From Sphingomonas sp. (lineage in GTDB: Bacteria > Pseudomonadota > Alphaproteobacteria > Sphingomonadales > Sphingomonadaceae), in assembly GCA_030146605.1 (NCBI GenBank), contig JASLBO010000252.1, positions 1-6,941 of the forward strand: DNA of 6,941 nucleotides, written 5' to 3'. Positions 5,298 through 6,941 of this stretch are shown here, piece after piece. The notes beneath the pieces are model-generated. The model worked only from the letters and a program-made list of their open reading frames with translations, ran no database searches and was not told the DNA's origin. A program made the position numbers and the translations under genes. How positions within the stretch are numbered: the first letter of the stretch is position 1; every line of letters starts with the position of its first letter.

Positions 5298-6035
5298 CTA
5301 CCAGCCCTGTTCCCCGCCCAGCACCTGCGCCACCGCACGTAGAACCTCGGGTTTCATCTGCACCCATAAATGGCTGCTGCTGACTTCGATCGCGCGCGCG
5401 GATGAACCCTCGGGCTCGCGGCAGATCAGGCCATTGACCAGACCGTCGCTGCGGCTCCAGATCGCCGTGGCCGGAACCGGCAAGGGTCGCGCCGCTTCGT
5501 CCAGCCGTGCGGCCAGTGCGGGATCGTCGATCTTCTCGCCGGTGAGCCACTCGAACGGGCGCCAGACATTGGTGCAGGTCGGCGGCCCGGCAAAGGGCGA
5601 GCTGATCGTGATCACTTCGCGCACCAACTCCGGATGCCGGTGCGCGGCGATTCGCGCCATGATCCCGCCCAGCGATACGCCGATCAGCGTGACTTTCTCG
5701 CCACTCTCCGCGTGCAGGGCGGCGATCCGCGCCATCAGCCGCTCGCCCTCGACCCCGATCGCCCGGGCACCGAGATTACGGCCGAGAGCCCATCCCTCGG
5801 CACGGTAGCCGATACGGTTGAGATAGCGCCGCATGACGAAGTTCGACCGGTCCGAATTGACGAGCCCCGGCAGCAACAGCACCGGACGACCGTCGCCGGG
5901 CGGTACGTCGTCCAACGTTTTCCACTCGCGGATCAGCCGTCCCAATCCCCAGGCCGCGCGCGGCCATTCGGAGAGCAAGGCGAGCGGCGGCGGCGGGACC
6001 TCGGCAGAGGCGGGGACGGCCAGCTTCAGAACCAC
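5298..6035 (-). CDS. Alpha/beta hydrolase (esterase/lipase-like)
   Basis: A 245-residue serine hydrolase, counted from GTG 6035. The alpha/beta-hydrolase core is visible: PVLLLPGLVNSD at 51-62 (oxyanion-hole region), nucleophile elbow GVSLGG at 119-124 with Ser121, probable acid Asp197 in WSRSDGLVN, and probable His222 in SSSHLW. The short size and lack of a clear lid resemble soluble esterases or PGAP1/lipase-like family members. Substrate is unknown. No convincing signal peptide is seen. GTG 6035 is preferred because GGGAG (6047-6043) lies 7 nt upstream. ATG 6065 is in frame and would add 10 residues and enlarge the overlap with the upstream gene from 10 to 40 bp. The overlap implies translational coupling with the DUF2459 protein. 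Confidence 0.85.
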   Translation of the reverse strand: MVLKLAVPASAEVPPPPLALLSEWPRAAWGLGRLIREWKTLDDVPPGDGRPVLLLPGLVNSDRSNFVMRRYLNRIGYRAEGWALGRNLGARAIGVEGERLMARIAALHAESGEKVTLIGVSLGGIMARIAAHRHPELVREVITISSPFAGPPTCTNVWRPFEWLTGEKIDDPALAARLDEAARPLPVPATAIWSRSDGLVNGLICREPEGSSARAIEVSSSHLWVQMKPEVLRAVAQVLGGEQGW

Positions 6036-6703
6036 TGCATCACTCCCGATGGAAAGGGCGTCCATTTGCCGATCCGTATCCCCGCGACGCGCAGCGCCTC
6101 GCCCGTCCAGGCATTGCAGGTGCGGAACAGACTGTAGCCGCCGCGCGCCGCATAGAACGCATCGGCACTGCCATAGCCGCGCACCGCAGGCCCTTCGCCG
6201 AAGGTCCCCCGGAGGAACGCCGCGAGCCGCCGATATTCTTCGGGGCGCAGCGTGATCGCCTTCGCATTCGGGCCGATCTGCGGCTCGGCGATATGCGAGA
6301 CATGGACCACGGTATCCCCCGCGCCCACGAACGCCCGCGCCACCCGGATCGGGTTCACGTCCCACCATGTCGGCGTGTTGAGATAGAAATCGCGATCGCC
6401 CCAGCCGAAGGCGAGGTGGCTCGCAGCAGCGCGTTTCGGATCGGAGAGATGTTCGGGCCGGATCAGATCTTCCCACCCGACGCCTTCCGCCGAGAGGGGC
6501 AACACCAGATCGGTATGGATACCGTTGTCGATCACATAGATGCGCACGCCCCGCTCTGCCGGCTTCCACTGCGCATTGGCGGGGATCGCGCTGCCGACAA
6601 AGCCTGCGCCGACATAGAACAGGAACAGCCCGATCAGCCCGGCCCAGAGTCTCACGATAACACGGATCAACCACGGCTCCCGTTTCGGCCCATCCCGCGC
6701 CAT
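6026..6703 (-). CDS. DUF2459 / TIGR02117 family membrane-anchored protein
   Basis: A 225-residue conserved protein of unknown function. It has a short cytosolic basic N-terminus, one membrane helix at about 17-38 (RLWAGLIGLFLFYVGAGFVGSAI), then a domain that should face the periplasm. Family landmarks: VIDNGIHTDLVLP at 57-69, FGWGDRDFYLNTPTWWD at 99-115, VHVSHI at 133-138, and GGYSLFRTCNAWTGEALR at 188-205. His63 and Cys196 sit in the two best conserved motifs and could form a catalytic pair (inference). ATG 6703 is chosen because it gives a complete membrane helix with a charged flank. The frame remains open to 6823, but that part overlaps the divergent hydroxylase gene. No good Shine-Dalgarno is visible. 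The alpha/beta hydrolase gene follows with a 10-bp overlap. Confidence 0.85.
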   Translation of the reverse strand: MARDGPKREPWLIRVIVRLWAGLIGLFLFYVGAGFVGSAIPANAQWKPAERGVRIYVIDNGIHTDLVLPLSAEGVGWEDLIRPEHLSDPKRAAASHLAFGWGDRDFYLNTPTWWDVNPIRVARAFVGAGDTVVHVSHIAEPQIGPNAKAITLRPEEYRRLAAFLRGTFGEGPAVRGYGSADAFYAARGGYSLFRTCNAWTGEALRVAGIRIGKWTPFPSGVMQWF

Positions 6704-6705
6704 GC

Positions 6706-6711
6706 TATGAT
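6706..6711 (+). promoter_or_regulatory. Possible -10 box for a leaderless phhA transcript
   Basis: TATGAT differs from TATAAT at one position and ends 6 nt before the phhA ATG at 6718. That places an expected transcription start at or next to the A of ATG. No clear -35 is seen; 6683-6688 (TTTCGG) is a poor match at 17-bp spacing. The absence of any Shine-Dalgarno before the ATG fits. Confidence 0.4.
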
Positions 6712-6717
6712 GCCGGC

Positions 6718-6941
6718 ATGGCTCAAGATACGCATGTGCTCGACCGCCCGCCCGAGGGCGCGTCGGCCGACTGGACGATACCGCAGAATTGGCAGGCGTA
6801 CACCGCCGAGGAACACGCGACATGGGACACGCTGTTCGAGCGGCAGGCGAAGCTGCTCCCCGGCCGCGCTTCGGACGCCTATCTTAAGGGGCTCGACGCG
6901 CTGCGCCTCTCCGAATCGGGTATCCCCAATTTCGAAGAATT
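6718..6941 (+). CDS. phhA: Phenylalanine 4-monooxygenase, N-terminal part (3' truncated)
   Basis: The first 74 codons are present; the frame runs off the right edge. The enzyme hydroxylates phenylalanine to tyrosine with O2 and a reduced pterin, the first step of phenylalanine degradation, in the cytosol. Recognised by the bacterial PheH N-terminal pattern: WTIPQNWQAYTAEEHATWDTLFERQ at about 19-43, LLPGRASDAYLKGLDAL at 46-62, and SESGIPNFEE at 65-74. The iron ligands (two His and a Glu) would lie beyond the window. ATG 6718 is the only reasonable start: no in-frame start lies just upstream, and the next, GTG 6736, has no ribosome-binding site. It diverges from the DUF2459 gene with 14 bp between the two start codons. 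A 10-bp perfect palindrome, ATGCCGGCAT (6710-6719), covers the start. Confidence 0.93.
   Translation, partial: MAQDTHVLDRPPEGASADWTIPQNWQAYTAEEHATWDTLFERQAKLLPGRASDAYLKGLDALRLSESGIPNFEE

Noticed and set aside
6036..6674. Upstream extension of the hydrolase frame, to make a 458-residue protein
   Set aside because: The extension lies over the DUF2459 gene in another frame and has no hydrolase features; a good ribosome-binding site supports GTG 6035.

Overview
The window reads as a high-GC alphaproteobacterial chromosome segment. The protein styles (XdhC, GlpQ-type phosphodiesterase, phenylalanine hydroxylase, split MacB-type transporter) and the CCCCTCCCC/GGGGAGGGG palindromes point to a sphingomonad (Sphingomonas or a relative). 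That assignment rests on recalled family resemblance, not on a search. Coding density is very high, no gap exceeds about 140 bases, and I see no rRNA, tRNA, CRISPR array, IS element or prophage gene.

Layout. (1) Bases 1-2263, plus strand: the 3' end of a MacA-like periplasmic adaptor, a MacB/LolD-type ABC ATPase and a MacB-type permease, together the inner-membrane part of a tripartite efflux pump. Between ATPase and permease lies a two-armed palindromic repeat of about 107 bp that also provides the only visible ribosome-binding sequence for the permease. (2) Bases 2264-2291: a short hairpin of related sequence between converging genes. (3) Bases 2292-3789, minus strand: xdhC-like and mobA/mocA-like genes overlapping by 14 bp, a molybdenum-cofactor maturation pair with no molybdoenzyme in view. 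(4) Bases 3846-5200, plus strand: a GlpQ-type glycerophosphodiester phosphodiesterase with an apparent lipoprotein signal, then a small charged lipoprotein 5 bp downstream. (5) Bases 5211-5290: a degenerate inverted repeat between converging genes. (6) Bases 5298-6703, minus strand: a DUF2459/TIGR02117 membrane-anchored protein and an alpha/beta hydrolase overlapping by 10 bp. (7) Bases 6718-end, plus strand: the start of phenylalanine 4-monooxygenase, divergent from the DUF2459 gene with only 14 bp between start codons.

The genes are mostly separate housekeeping or accessory modules rather than one system. The most unusual signals are not in the proteins. They are the repeat-embedded permease start, with nested hairpins, two opposed G-quadruplex motifs and a 44-codon leader frame ending 2 bp before the permease ATG, and a probable leaderless start for phenylalanine hydroxylase. 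I found no convincing new defence or metabolic system.
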